Part shown: positions 50,870-59,839 of the stretch, piece after piece
How positions within the stretch are numbered: position 1 is the stretch's first letter
Layout of the letters: each line of letters begins with the position of its first letter
Assembly (NCBI RefSeq): GCF_014645315.1
Contig: NZ_BMLQ01000007.1
Span: 72,052-136,051, forward strand
DNA from: Citricoccus zhacaiensis
GTDB lineage: Bacteria; Actinomycetota; Actinomycetes; Actinomycetales; Micrococcaceae
DNA length: 64,000 nucleotides
Direction of reading: 5' to 3'
Notes under the pieces: generated by a model
The model's input: the letters and a program-made list of their open reading frames with translations, nothing else
Databases searched by the model: none
Told to the model about the DNA's origin: nothing
Translations under genes and position numbers: made by a program

Positions 50870-52828
50870 ATGAACAACCGCCTCCTCATCATCGGCGGGC
50901 TCACCACGCTCGTCCTCATCCTGGTCATCGCCTACCTGGTCGGGTTCTGGGCGTGGATCTTCCTCGGCCTGGTCGCACTGCTGCTCGTGGGGCTGGCCAT
51001 CTGGGACGTGACCCAGAAGCGGCATGCGATCCTGCGGAACTTCCCGGTGATCGGGCACATGCGGTACCTGCTGGAATCGATCCGTCCGGAGATCCAGCAG
51101 TACTTCATCGAGCGGAACTTCGACGGCAAGCCCTTCGACCGGGACACCCGTTCGATCGTGTACTCGCGGTCCAAGGGCGCGGATGACCACAAGGCCTTCG
51201 GCACGGAGCGGGACACGGGGCGGATCGGCTACGAGTTCCTCCTGCATTCCACGGCCCCCGTGGCGCCGCCGGAGAAGATCCCCACCGTGCGGATCGGCGG
51301 GCCTGACTGCCGCCAGCCCTATGACCTGTCCCTGATGAACATCTCCTCCATGTCCTTCGGCTCGCTGTCCAAGAACGCGGTGGTGGCCATGAACAAGGGG
51401 GCCGCCCTGGGCGGGTTCATCCACGAGACCGGCGAGGGCGGGTTGACGAAGTACCACCGCGGCAACGGGGCGGACCTGTTCTGGGAGATCGGCTCGGGCT
51501 ACTTCGGCTGCCGCACCGAGGACGGCCGGTTCAACCCGGAGAGCTTCGCGGAGAAGGCCACCCTGCCGGAGGTCAAGGGAATCACCATCAAACTCTCCCA
51601 GGGGGCCAAGCCCGGGCTCGGCGGGGTGCTGCCCGGCCCCAAGGTCACCCCGGAAATCGCGGAGGCGCGCGAGGTGCCGGTCGGCGTCGACTGCATCTCC
51701 CCGGCCTCCCATTCGGCCTTCACCACACCCCGGGAGATGGTCCGGTTCATCGGCCACCTGCGCCAACTCTCCGATGGGAAACCGATCGGCATCAAATTCT
51801 GCGTCGGTTCCCGCACGGACGTGCTGGCCATGTGCAAGGCCATCTGGGAGGAGCGGACCGCCCCCGACTACATCATCGTGGACGGTTCAGAGGGCGGCAC
51901 CGGCGCGGCTCCGCTGGAGTACTCCGACCACGTGGGCACTCCGCTGACCGAGGGCCTCATGCTGGTGCACAACGCCCTGGTCGGCACGGGGCTGCGGCAC
52001 ATGATCAAGCTGGGCGCCGCGGGCAAGGTCGCCACCGGATCGGACATCGTCAAACGGCTGATCCAGGGGGCCGACTTCACCATGTCCGCCCGCGCCATGA
52101 TGATGGCCACCGGTTGCATCCAGGCCCAGAAGTGCCACACGAACCACTGCCCCGTGGGCGTGGCCACGCAGGACCCACGGCTCACCCGGGCGCTGGACGT
52201 GGAGGACAAGTCCAAGCGCGTGCACAACTACCAGAAGCTCACCGTCCGTGAGGCCGTGCAGATCATGGCGTCCATGGGCCTGAACCATCCGTCCCAGCTG
52301 AACACCCGCATGCTGCGCCGCCGGGTGGACCACCTCAACACCCGCTCCTACGCCTCCATCTACCACTGGTTGCGTGAGGACGAGCTGCTCAACGAGCCAC
52401 CGCGCGGCTGGGCCGCCGACTGGCGGGAGGCGGACGCGGACCACTTCGGCGAACACGCGCCCGTCAGCTATCTGACCGAGCCGGATCCGCAGTGGCGTGA
52501 TGAACTGGACGTGCAGACCTCCGCGATGTCCCTCGAGGACCTGCGCGACTCCCTGCGTTCCGGTGAAGTGCAACGGCCAGTCCCGACGCCGGCCGGTTCC
52601 GCCAGCGCGGGCAGAGGCTCAGGCACGGGTACAGACTCAGCCGCCGACCGCAGCGGCGAGGGACAGAGCGAAGGCGAGGGCGAACCTCGTTCCGAGGGTC
52701 GGCCACCCGAGCGCAACGCCGACGAGAAGGACATCGACGGCGCCCGGCCGCGGCGTTCGGGTTCGGACACCGGTTCCACGCCCGTGGTCAGCAACGAGCC
52801 CCGGCCGGAGGGCCGGCTGGGGTCCTGA
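50870..52828 (+). CDS. FMN-binding glutamate synthase-family protein, membrane anchored
   Basis: A 652-residue protein. The N-terminus has two adjacent hydrophobic helices (LLIIGGLTTLVLILVIAYLV, FWAWIFLGLVALLLVG). The main body is the GltB FMN/2-oxoglutarate-site (TIM-barrel) domain with HETGEGGLTKYH, GVDCISPASHSAF, IIVDGSEGGTGAAP and the 3Fe-4S loop CIQAQKCHTNHCPVGVATQ. There is no amidotransferase domain. Such stand-alone proteins are widespread, with unproven activity. A charged low-complexity tail of about 90 residues ends it. ATG 50870 has GGGAGG. Confidence 0.9.
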   Translation: MNNRLLIIGGLTTLVLILVIAYLVGFWAWIFLGLVALLLVGLAIWDVTQKRHAILRNFPVIGHMRYLLESIRPEIQQYFIERNFDGKPFDRDTRSIVYSRSKGADDHKAFGTERDTGRIGYEFLLHSTAPVAPPEKIPTVRIGGPDCRQPYDLSLMNISSMSFGSLSKNAVVAMNKGAALGGFIHETGEGGLTKYHRGNGADLFWEIGSGYFGCRTEDGRFNPESFAEKATLPEVKGITIKLSQGAKPGLGGVLPGPKVTPEIAEAREVPVGVDCISPASHSAFTTPREMVRFIGHLRQLSDGKPIGIKFCVGSRTDVLAMCKAIWEERTAPDYIIVDGSEGGTGAAPLEYSDHVGTPLTEGLMLVHNALVGTGLRHMIKLGAAGKVATGSDIVKRLIQGADFTMSARAMMMATGCIQAQKCHTNHCPVGVATQDPRLTRALDVEDKSKRVHNYQKLTVREAVQIMASMGLNHPSQLNTRMLRRRVDHLNTRSYASIYHWLREDELLNEPPRGWAADWREADADHFGEHAPVSYLTEPDPQWRDELDVQTSAMSLEDLRDSLRSGEVQRPVPTPAGSASAGRGSGTGTDSAADRSGEGQSEGEGEPRSEGRPPERNADEKDIDGARPRRSGSDTGSTPVVSNEPRPEGRLGS

Positions 52829-52840
52829 CGGCCATCGCCT

Positions 52841-53746
52841 TCACGGCGCCGGTGCGACCTGCGGACCCAGGGCGATGGCCAGGTCCACGAAGCTCCGGCC
52901 CGGCGCGGGCAGCCTCCTCCGTTCCGCCCAGGCGATGGACGCCCGTTCCAGGTGGGGCACAGGGTCCAGGGGAACGCAGGCCACAGGCAGGCCTTCGTAG
53001 GAGACGTCCTGCCGGGGCCGCTGGATGAAGATCGAATAACCCAGGCCGCGGGCCACCAGGGACCGGATGAGCTCGAAGTCCGGGGACTTCATCCGCACGT
53101 TCGGGGCCGCACCGTGGTGGGCGAAGTACGAGAGGATGTCGTCGGAACTGGGGGAGACGTCCATGAGCAGCAGGGGCTCCGCCGCCAGTTCGGCCAGGGG
53201 TGCCCGTCCCTGTTCGGCGAAGCGGTGATCGGCCGGCAACAGGGCGTACATCGTCGTGTCGTAGAGGCGGGCGGAGCCCAATCCGGGCAGGGCATGGAGG
53301 TTGTACGCCAGGACCACGTCCAGGATTCCGAGGGAGAGCTGCTCCACGAGCTCGGCCCGGTTCCCGGTGGTCACAGAGACGGTGACGCCGGGGTGCCGGG
53401 AGGCGAACTCGGACCAGAGCGCGGGCAGGACCGTCGGGGCCAGGGACCGGAAACAACCGATGGCGAGGGTTCCGCCGAGTTGCCGGTCGCCGTCGGGCAC
53501 CTCGAGGTCAAGGGCCTGGTCCAGCACCGAGCGCGCCCGGACGAAGAAGTCCTCCCCGGAGGCGGTGAGGACCACGCCCTCGGCCTTGCTGCGGCGGCAC
53601 AGCACGGTGCCGGAGATGCGCTCGAGGGTGTCCAGGGCCTCCGTGATGGAGGTCCTGGACACCCTCAGCTGGGCGGCCGCGGCGCTGATGCTGCCGGTCC
53701 GGGCCACGGCGCAGAAGTGTTCGAGTTGGCGCAGTGTGAGTCGCAC
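52841..53746 (-). CDS. LysR-family regulator (MHS permease cluster)
   Basis: A 301-residue LysR-type regulator. HTH: FCAVARTGSISAAAAQLRVS then RTSITEALDTLE. Effector domain begins LGGTLAIGCFRSLAPTVLP. Start is GTG at 53746. It is 37 bp downstream of the MHS permease gene on the same strand, hence probably cotranscribed with it, and converges on the glutamate-synthase-like gene. The palindrome at 55218-55232 between the permease and the DUF3237 gene is its most likely target. Confidence 0.92.
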   Translation of the reverse strand: MRLTLRQLEHFCAVARTGSISAAAAQLRVSRTSITEALDTLERISGTVLCRRSKAEGVVLTASGEDFFVRARSVLDQALDLEVPDGDRQLGGTLAIGCFRSLAPTVLPALWSEFASRHPGVTVSVTTGNRAELVEQLSLGILDVVLAYNLHALPGLGSARLYDTTMYALLPADHRFAEQGRAPLAELAAEPLLLMDVSPSSDDILSYFAHHGAAPNVRMKSPDFELIRSLVARGLGYSIFIQRPRQDVSYEGLPVACVPLDPVPHLERASIAWAERRRLPAPGRSFVDLAIALGPQVAPAP

Positions 53747-53783
53747 CCGTCCCCGTCTTCCTGCCGGACCGGTGCCGGCGGGT

Positions 53784-55169
53784 TCAGCGGAGGTCGCGGC
53801 GGGCGGTCTCCGGCATCTTGATGATGACCACCACGCTAACCAGGCAGAGCAGGATCATGTAGCCCACGAACAGCCCGTGCATCCCGATGCTGGACAACCA
53901 GGTGTTCAGATAGGGCGCCGTGCCGCCGAAGATCGCCCCGGAGGTGGCGTATCCGACGCCGATCAGCGTGGCTCGCAGCTTGGTCGGGACCAGTTCGGCG
54001 AAGACGGCGCCGAGCGGGGCGCAGTTCGCGGCCAGCAGCAGCGAGCCGGCGGCCATGGCCAGGAAGAGCATGAACGGGCTCGGGCCGAGCATCCACTCCA
54101 GGGGAAAGGCCACGAGTGCGAAGCCGGCGGCGAAGACCATCAGCACCGGCTTGCGCCCGAAGCGGTCGGAGAGTCTGCCCATCACGGGGATGGCCACCAG
54201 GAACACGGCCTGTCCGCACAACCCGGCCACCAGGGAAGCGTTCGGGTCCATGCCGAACTCGCGTGATGCGTAGCCGGGGGCGAAGATGAACCAGGTGTAG
54301 AAGGCCACCACGCCGGAGATCGTCAGGCCGACGATCTGCAGCAGCGGCTTCCACTCGCGGCCCAGCTCAGAGAAGACCTCCCGCAGGGACTGGGAGTCCG
54401 CACCCTCGCGTTCGTCACGCTCCTTGCGCTCGGTATGCACCTCGGACTCATTCATGGTCCTGCGGATGTAGAGCGCATAGACCCCGAGGACAGCCGCGAC
54501 GGCGAAGGGGATGCGCCAGCCGAACTCGGCCATCTGCGCCTCGGAGAGCAGTGCGGTCAGCAGCACGCCGACGCCGGTGGCGAGCATGGTGCCCACCCCC
54601 ACGCCGAGCCACGGGGTAGAGGCCCAGAAGCCGCGCTTGTCCTGCGGGGCGATCTCCGCCAGATAGGTGAACGCGCTGCCGGTCTCGCCGCCATGCGACA
54701 GGCCCTGGATGAGGCGGGCCACCAGGAGGACGACGCCGGCCCACACACCGATCGCGTCAAAGGTCGGTGCGACGGCGATCAGCAGGGAACCGAAGGAGGC
54801 CAGCAGGATGGCCAGGGTCAGGCTGAACTTCCTCCCCTTGTCATCCGCCAGCCGGCCGAACAGCCACCCGCCCACCGGACGCATAAGAAAACCGACCGCA
54901 AAGACGGCCAGCGTGGAGAGCAGGCTGGAGACCGGGTCCTCAGCGCGGAAGAACTGGGCGGCGAAGAACGGCGCGAAGATCGCGTAGATGTTCCAGTCGA
55001 ACCACTCCAGGGCATTGCCGATGTTGACGGCGACGAGGTCCCGGGGCCGGCCGGCGCGCGGCGCGGTGCCGGCGGTGGTGGCCGTGTGGGGACCGGGCGA
55101 TGAGACGGATGCGGGGTCCGGAGAAGGGCCACCCGAGGCGCGGGGCTGGGAAACGGTGCTGTGATCCAT
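53784..55169 (-). CDS. MHS-family MFS transporter
   Basis: A 461-residue permease of the metabolite:H+ symporter (MHS) branch. About 12 helices; signatures NIGNALEWFDWNIYAIFAPF as ALEWFDWNIYAIF, RPVGGWLFGRLADDKGRK, LIQGLSHGGETGSAFTYLAE and the second-half RLSDRFGRKPVL. The N-terminal 40 residues are Pro/Ser-rich and cytoplasmic. MHS carriers take up organic acids, aromatic acids, proline/betaine or shikimate. GAGGTG precedes the ATG. Divergent from a DUF3237 gene, downstream of it the LysR gene. Confidence 0.9.
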   Translation of the reverse strand: MDHSTVSQPRASGGPSPDPASVSSPGPHTATTAGTAPRAGRPRDLVAVNIGNALEWFDWNIYAIFAPFFAAQFFRAEDPVSSLLSTLAVFAVGFLMRPVGGWLFGRLADDKGRKFSLTLAILLASFGSLLIAVAPTFDAIGVWAGVVLLVARLIQGLSHGGETGSAFTYLAEIAPQDKRGFWASTPWLGVGVGTMLATGVGVLLTALLSEAQMAEFGWRIPFAVAAVLGVYALYIRRTMNESEVHTERKERDEREGADSQSLREVFSELGREWKPLLQIVGLTISGVVAFYTWFIFAPGYASREFGMDPNASLVAGLCGQAVFLVAIPVMGRLSDRFGRKPVLMVFAAGFALVAFPLEWMLGPSPFMLFLAMAAGSLLLAANCAPLGAVFAELVPTKLRATLIGVGYATSGAIFGGTAPYLNTWLSSIGMHGLFVGYMILLCLVSVVVIIKMPETARRDLR

Positions 55170-55217
55170 AACACCTCATGGTGCCCCTGACCGTTGGTGA
55201 TCTCAACGGAATTCGCT

Positions 55218-55232
55218 GTGCATCGGATGCAC
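55218..55232. promoter_or_regulatory. Candidate operator between MHS permease and DUF3237 gene
   Basis: Perfect 15-bp palindrome GTGCATCGGATGCAC with a further TGTGCAT half-site at about 55240. Located 48 bp from the permease start and 36 bp from the -10 of the DUF3237 gene. Confidence 0.65.
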
Positions 55233-55267
55233 GGAGGATGTGCATGGCGTCCGCAGCGAGCCGGCCC

Positions 55268-55273
55268 TAGCGT
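55268..55273 (+). promoter_or_regulatory. -10 element of leaderless DUF3237 gene
   Basis: TAGCGT followed by exactly 7 nt and the ATG at 55281; no ribosome site upstream. Confidence 0.5.
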
Positions 55274-55280
55274 GGTGCTC

Positions 55281-55817
55281 ATGTCCCAGATTTCCACCCC
55301 CGCCTCCTCGGCGCCGGCCTCTGTCTCCACCGCCGGGCGCCCCGACGCCACCGCTGGCCCCACGCCGCCCCGACTCGAGTTCCTGGCCACCGTGGCGGTG
55401 GACGTGGCCGAGCCCGTGGAGGTCGGACGGACCCACCGGGGGTTGCGCCGCGTCATCCCGATCTCCGGCGGCACCGTCACCGGCCCCGGGCTGAACGGTC
55501 GCATCCTGCCCGGCGGGGCGGACTTCCAGCTCATCCAGTCGGAGACGGCTTCGGACCTGGATGCCCGGTACGTCATCGAGACCGACGACGGCGACCGGCT
55601 CTACGTCATGAACGCGGCCTACCGCACGGGCTCGGCCGAGGACATCTCCGCCCTGGCCCGCGGTGAACGGGTGCCCGCCGAACGGATCTACTTCCGCTGC
55701 GCGCCCCGCTTCGAGGTGGCCGGCGAGACCTGGTCCTGGCTGGAGTCCACCGTGGTCATCGGCTCCGGCCGCCGTGAGCCCGACCGGGTCATCATCGACC
55801 TCTGGACGGTCTGCTGA
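55281..55817 (+). CDS. DUF3237 (UPF0311) family protein
   Basis: A 178-residue protein with a disordered N-terminus of about 28 residues and a DUF3237 beta-barrel domain: VGRTHRGLRRVIPISGGTV, LNGRILPGGADFQLI, DARYVIETDDGDRLYVMN and a C-terminal RVIIDLWTV. Biochemical function of the family is not established, though members sit in aromatic or terpenoid catabolic clusters. The start is set by the leaderless promoter; an upstream in-frame codon at 55194 lies before it. Divergent from the MHS permease and convergent (9 bp) with the Lrp-type regulator. Confidence 0.88.
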   Translation: MSQISTPASSAPASVSTAGRPDATAGPTPPRLEFLATVAVDVAEPVEVGRTHRGLRRVIPISGGTVTGPGLNGRILPGGADFQLIQSETASDLDARYVIETDDGDRLYVMNAAYRTGSAEDISALARGERVPAERIYFRCAPRFEVAGETWSWLESTVVIGSGRREPDRVIIDLWTVC

Positions 55818-55826
55818 AGGACTGCA

Positions 55827-56855
55827 TCAATCCCAGTGGTGGCCCACCTCGACGAAGTCCTCCTGCCGCCGCCCGTCGGTGTCCAAGTGCCACCCGGCAC
55901 GTTTGGGGATATTCGAGATGATGACGGTCTCGCGGATCTCCAGGCGGGGCAGCCTCTCTGATGCCCGCCGCTCCAAGGCCATGATGTCCGTGGGGGATCG
56001 GTGCCACATCATGAACATGAAGTTGGAACGGCCCGTCGTCGAGGCGCACAGGCGCAGGGCGCCGAGCCCGGCCAGTTCGGTGGCCGCTGCGTCGTGGTCG
56101 GCGGCCGGGAGCCGGGCGAACCACTGGCACATCACGGGATAGCCCGTGGCCCGGTGGGACACGTCGCAGCGAAAGCTCAAGGTGCCGGAGTCCAGCACCC
56201 GCTGGAGCCGGCGTCGTGCTGTGGCCGGGTGCAGGCCGGTGGCCTCGGCGACCTGTGCCGCAGAAGCCCGGCCATCGCGGCCGAGGACGCGCAGAATGGG
56301 GCCGAAGGACGGCGGCGGGGGCCCCGGGTGCGCCTCGGGTGCCGACGGCGGACCGGCGGCCGCACGGAGTGCGCGCCGCTGAGCGGAACTCAGGGCATCG
56401 AGTTCCCAGTTGGCCGCGGTGCGGTGCAGGCGGGTGCAGAAGGTGGACTCATAGCCGGACAGGTGGGCAATGTCTTCGAGCTGCGGATAGACGATCTCCG
56501 TGAGCTGGGTTGGATCGGGGGAGATGACGGTCAGCATGAAATCCCGGTCCCGGTGACATTCCTCCACCGAGAACACCTCCGGAATCCTGCCGATGGCCTC
56601 GGCAACTTGCCGCCGGTGGCCGGGTTGGCACCGGACGTCATGGAAGGACAGGGCCATCTGATCCGGGTGCCCCAGAGGGTGGGCGGTGATCCAGGCGGAG
56701 CCGCTGCGCTCGAGTCGGCGCCACCGGGCGGCCAGTGAGGTCGGATGCTGGCCGAGGATCTCGCCCAAGACCGTCCATGGCAAGCGTGGGCCGATCTGCA
56801 GGGCATGGACCAGTTGGAGATCGCCTTCATCCAGGAGCCGGGGGTCATTGTTCAT
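55827..56855 (-). CDS. Duplicated Lrp/AsnC-family regulator
   Basis: A 342-residue protein made of two AsnC/Lrp modules in tandem. Module one: LDEGDLQLVHALQIGPRLPW with HTH GEILGQHPTSLAARWRRLER, then a ligand domain to about residue 150. Module two: FGPILRVLGRDGRASAAQVA with ATGLHPATARRRLQRVL, then a RAM-like domain to the end. Double-Lrp proteins are known in actinobacteria. ATG 56855 has GGGGAAG upstream. It is divergent from the DUF5058 operon (145-bp gap), making it the probable regulator of that system, with an amino acid or peptide product as effector. Confidence 0.9.
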   Translation of the reverse strand: MNNDPRLLDEGDLQLVHALQIGPRLPWTVLGEILGQHPTSLAARWRRLERSGSAWITAHPLGHPDQMALSFHDVRCQPGHRRQVAEAIGRIPEVFSVEECHRDRDFMLTVISPDPTQLTEIVYPQLEDIAHLSGYESTFCTRLHRTAANWELDALSSAQRRALRAAAGPPSAPEAHPGPPPPSFGPILRVLGRDGRASAAQVAEATGLHPATARRRLQRVLDSGTLSFRCDVSHRATGYPVMCQWFARLPAADHDAAATELAGLGALRLCASTTGRSNFMFMMWHRSPTDIMALERRASERLPRLEIRETVIISNIPKRAGWHLDTDGRRQEDFVEVGHHWD

Positions 56856-57000
56856 GATCTTCCCCAAGCAGCCAACGAGTGTAAATTTCCTGCGAATGTC
56901 CACGAAGTGATGTAGCGCACACCACAATGGTAGCGACCAACTGCATCAATCTGCTTCCGGGCTCCGCACTGGAACCGAACTCACGAATCGAAGGACCGCC

Positions 57001-57780
57001 ATGATCGCTGCAGCAAGCGTGGCCGCCGCCCAGGCCGCCGACCCGAGCTCGGATCCGAATGCTGTGTTGGCCCTGGCCAACATGCCCGTCCTCTGGATCT
57101 GTGCCCTGGGCGTCTTCCTGGTCATCGCCATCCAATCGGTGATCTACATGATGGCCGCCCGCAAGGCTGCGCCGGCCGCCGGCCTGAGCCAACAGGAGCT
57201 GAAGACCACGTTCCGGACCGGGGCCATCGCGGCGATCGGTCCTTCGCTGGCGGTCGTCCTCGTGGCCGTCGCCCTGCTGGCCCTGTTCGGCACCCCGGCC
57301 ACCCTGGTCCGCATCGGCCTGATCGGATCGGTGCAGTATGAGACGGCCGCCGCCAGCATCGCAGCCGGGACGGTCGGCGCGGAACTGGGCGGTCCCTCCT
57401 ATGACCAGCAGGCATTCGCCATCATGTTCTTCGCCATGAGCCTGGGCGGGGCCATGTGGATGCTTTCCACCCTGATCCTCACGCCCCTGCTGAAGAAGGG
57501 CGAGCACCGCATGGCCAAGGTCAACCCGGCTCTCATGACCGTGGTCCCGGCGGCCGCCCTGCTGGGTGCCTTCCTCTCCCTCGGCTTCGCCGAGGTGCCC
57601 AAAAGCTCCGTGCACGTGATCACCCTGGCCGCCTCGGCGCTAGTGATGGGGGCGTGCCTGCTGCTGGCCCGCCTGCCGGGGATGCGGTGGCTGCGCGAGT
57701 GGGGACTCGGCATCGCCATCCTCCTCGGCCTCGCCGCCGCCTACCTCGCCCAGGCCGCCGGGTTCGCGCCCGCCGCCTGA
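57001..57780 (+). CDS. DUF5058 family membrane protein
   Basis: A 259-residue integral membrane protein with about six or seven helices, matching what I know as DUF5058. Identifiable stretches are MPVLWICALGVFLVIAIQSV, then the cytoplasmic FRTGAIAAIGPSLAVVLV, an extracytoplasmic or re-entrant GSVQYETAAASIAAGTVGAE, and AMSLGGAMWMLSTLILTPLL. It is first of three genes: this protein, a second membrane protein 51 bp on, and a coupled M20 peptidase. The pair is likely a two-component transporter for the peptidase substrate. GAAGGACCGCC precedes the ATG. Confidence 0.8.
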   Translation: MIAAASVAAAQAADPSSDPNAVLALANMPVLWICALGVFLVIAIQSVIYMMAARKAAPAAGLSQQELKTTFRTGAIAAIGPSLAVVLVAVALLALFGTPATLVRIGLIGSVQYETAAASIAAGTVGAELGGPSYDQQAFAIMFFAMSLGGAMWMLSTLILTPLLKKGEHRMAKVNPALMTVVPAAALLGAFLSLGFAEVPKSSVHVITLAASALVMGACLLLARLPGMRWLREWGLGIAILLGLAAAYLAQAAGFAPAA

Positions 57781-57831
57781 GCCCGCCCGCCCCGCACACC
57801 CCTTGACCTCCCTCCATCGCCAGGAGTCCTG

Positions 57832-58602
57832 ATGACCGCACCATTCGCCACCACATCCGGTGCCACCGCCACCACCTCCACACCCGCCGCGTCGCCGGGC
57901 AGCATGGCCGAATTCGACGCCACCACCTCGCGGTGGGGCCGGCTGACCATGCTGGCCGGCCTAGTCTTCTCCCTGGCCGGCCCGCTCTACCTGGTCTTCT
58001 TCGCCGACCTCGGCGTGACCGCCACCGCCCTCTTCACGGCCTTCGCCGCCGTCGCCGGCACCTTCTTCGTCATCTGGATCATCGAGCCGATCACCTATTT
58101 CCCGATCCTGGGCCCGGCCTCGATGTACCAGGCGTTCATGATCGGCAACATCTCCAACAAGCTGCTGCCCTCTGCCCTCATCGCCCAGGCGCGGATCGAC
58201 GCCAGGCCGGGGACGCACCGCGGCGGCCTCGCGGCCGTCATGGCCATCTGCGGTGCGGCCTTCGTACACCTGCTCTCCCTGCTCGTCTTCGTGGGGATCC
58301 TCGGCACCTGGCTCATCAGCGTGATCCCGGAATCCGTCACGGACGTGGTCCGGGTGTACGTCCTGCCCGCTGTGCTGGGCGCGGTCATCATCCAGGCCAT
58401 CGTCTCCCTCAAGCAGGTCCGCGCCACGGCGGTGGCCGCGGTCGTGGCCGCCCTGGTGCAGTTCGTGCTGGTTCCCCTGGTGCCCGCCCTGGGCATGGCC
58501 GCCACGGCGATCTCCGTGATCGTCACCCTCGTGATCGGCTGGTACGTGCGCAAGCGCGAGCCGTTCGAGCCCACCACCACCGAAGGAGAGACTCACCCAT
58601 GA
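57832..58602 (+). CDS. Membrane partner protein of DUF5058
   Basis: A 256-residue membrane protein with about seven helices. I do not recognise a named family. After a Thr/Ala-rich N-terminus come LTMLAGLVFSLAGPLYLVFF, TAFAAVAGTFFVIWIIEP, a conserved-looking loop ITYFPILGPASMYQAFMIGN with ISNKLLPSALIAQ, then four helices and a basic C-terminus (VRKREPFEP). The loop with Pro, Gly and Asn resembles a substrate-path element. AGGAG precedes the ATG. Its stop overlaps the peptidase ATG (ATGA), so the membrane pair and the peptidase are synthesised together. Confidence 0.78.
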   Translation: MTAPFATTSGATATTSTPAASPGSMAEFDATTSRWGRLTMLAGLVFSLAGPLYLVFFADLGVTATALFTAFAAVAGTFFVIWIIEPITYFPILGPASMYQAFMIGNISNKLLPSALIAQARIDARPGTHRGGLAAVMAICGAAFVHLLSLLVFVGILGTWLISVIPESVTDVVRVYVLPAVLGAVIIQAIVSLKQVRATAVAAVVAALVQFVLVPLVPALGMAATAISVIVTLVIGWYVRKREPFEPTTTEGETHP

Positions 58603-59825
58603 CCGACATCAGCGAGTATCCGGACATTCCGGCTGAGCTGCGCCAACGCATGCTCGACTTCTACCGGCACCTGCACGCGAACCCGGAGCTGTCCATGCAG
58701 GAGCACGCCACGGCGGCGTTCATCGAGGCGCACCTGGACACGCTGGGCATCGAACACTTCCGCTGCGGCGGCACCGGCGTCGTGGGTGTGCTGCGCAACG
58801 GAGAGGGGCCCGTCGTCGGGTTCCGGGCAGACACGGACGGATTGCCGATCCAGGAGGACTCCACGGTCGACTACCGCAGCACCGCCCGTGGCACTCTGGC
58901 CGATGGCACCGAGGTGCCGGTGATGCACGGCTGCGGCCATGACACCCACGTGGCCGCGCTGATGACGGCCGCCGAGGTCCTGGCTGCGGACCGGGACAGC
59001 TGGTCCGGCACCCTGGTGCTCCTCTTCCAGCCGGGGGAGGAGACCGCGGCCGGTGCCCAGGCGATGGTGGAGGACGGCCTGTGGGAGAAGGCCCCGCAGC
59101 CCGAGATCATCTACGGGCAGCACGTCATGCCGGGGTTGGCCGGGACCGTCGAGGTGGTCTCCGGGCCGGCCATGGCCTATGCGGACTCCTGGAAGGTGAC
59201 GCTGTACGGCGAGCAGTCCCACGGCTCGCAGCCCCAGGACTCCATCGACCCCATCGTGCTTGGGGCGCACATCGTCACCCGCCTCCAGGGCATCGTCTCC
59301 CGGGAGATCGGACCCCGCCGGGCCGCCGTCGTGACCGTGGGCACCTTCCACGCCGGCCTGAAGGAGAACATCATCCCGGCCACCGCCGAGTTCACGCTGA
59401 ACGTGCGCACCATGGAGGACGACGTCCGCGAGAGCGTCCTGGCCGCGATCCGCCGCATCATCTCCGCCGAGGCGGCCGCCTCCGGCGCCCCCGAGCCCCG
59501 GATCGAGGAGCTGTACCGCTTCCCGCGGAACCTCAACGACCCGGACGCGACGGCGGCGCTCGCCGAGGTGCTGCGCGGCGCCCTGGGTGCCGAGAACGTG
59601 CTGGACGGCGAACCCCGGATGGGCTCCGAGGACTTCGGCACCCTGCCCGGGGCGCTCGGTGTACCCTCCGTGTTCTGGTTCTTCGGCGGCTTCGACGCGG
59701 CCACCGTGGAGTCCGGCACCATGCCGGTCAACCACTCGCCCCGCTTCGTCCCCGTGCCGGAGCCCACCCTCTGGACGGCGGCGACGGCGGCACTCGCCGC
59801 CCTGCGATCCCGCCTCGGTTCCTGA
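58599..59825 (+). CDS. M20D-family amidohydrolase (IAA-amino-acid hydrolase/AbgB-like)
   Basis: A 408-residue cytoplasmic zinc or manganese amidohydrolase. Metal and catalytic motifs in order are GFRADTDGLPIQE, MHGCGHDTHVA with the Cys-Gly-His-Asp-x-His signature, LFQPGEETAAG with the Glu pair, GQHVMPG, and MGSEDFG near the end. No signal peptide. The family cleaves N-acyl or N-aroyl amino acids and amide conjugates. ATG 58599 overlaps the membrane partner stop and has GGAGAG upstream. The substrate is presumably brought in by the two preceding membrane proteins. Confidence 0.92.
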   Translation: MTDISEYPDIPAELRQRMLDFYRHLHANPELSMQEHATAAFIEAHLDTLGIEHFRCGGTGVVGVLRNGEGPVVGFRADTDGLPIQEDSTVDYRSTARGTLADGTEVPVMHGCGHDTHVAALMTAAEVLAADRDSWSGTLVLLFQPGEETAAGAQAMVEDGLWEKAPQPEIIYGQHVMPGLAGTVEVVSGPAMAYADSWKVTLYGEQSHGSQPQDSIDPIVLGAHIVTRLQGIVSREIGPRRAAVVTVGTFHAGLKENIIPATAEFTLNVRTMEDDVRESVLAAIRRIISAEAAASGAPEPRIEELYRFPRNLNDPDATAALAEVLRGALGAENVLDGEPRMGSEDFGTLPGALGVPSVFWFFGGFDAATVESGTMPVNHSPRFVPVPEPTLWTAATAALAALRSRLGS

Positions 59826-59839
59826 TCCCGAACCAACGC

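Noticed and set aside
55820-56950. ACTGCATCAATC present on both sides of the Lrp-type gene, as possible attachment or target-site duplication
   Set aside because: Only 12 bp shared, with no further similarity, no recombinase and no compositional change in the gene; chance is adequate.
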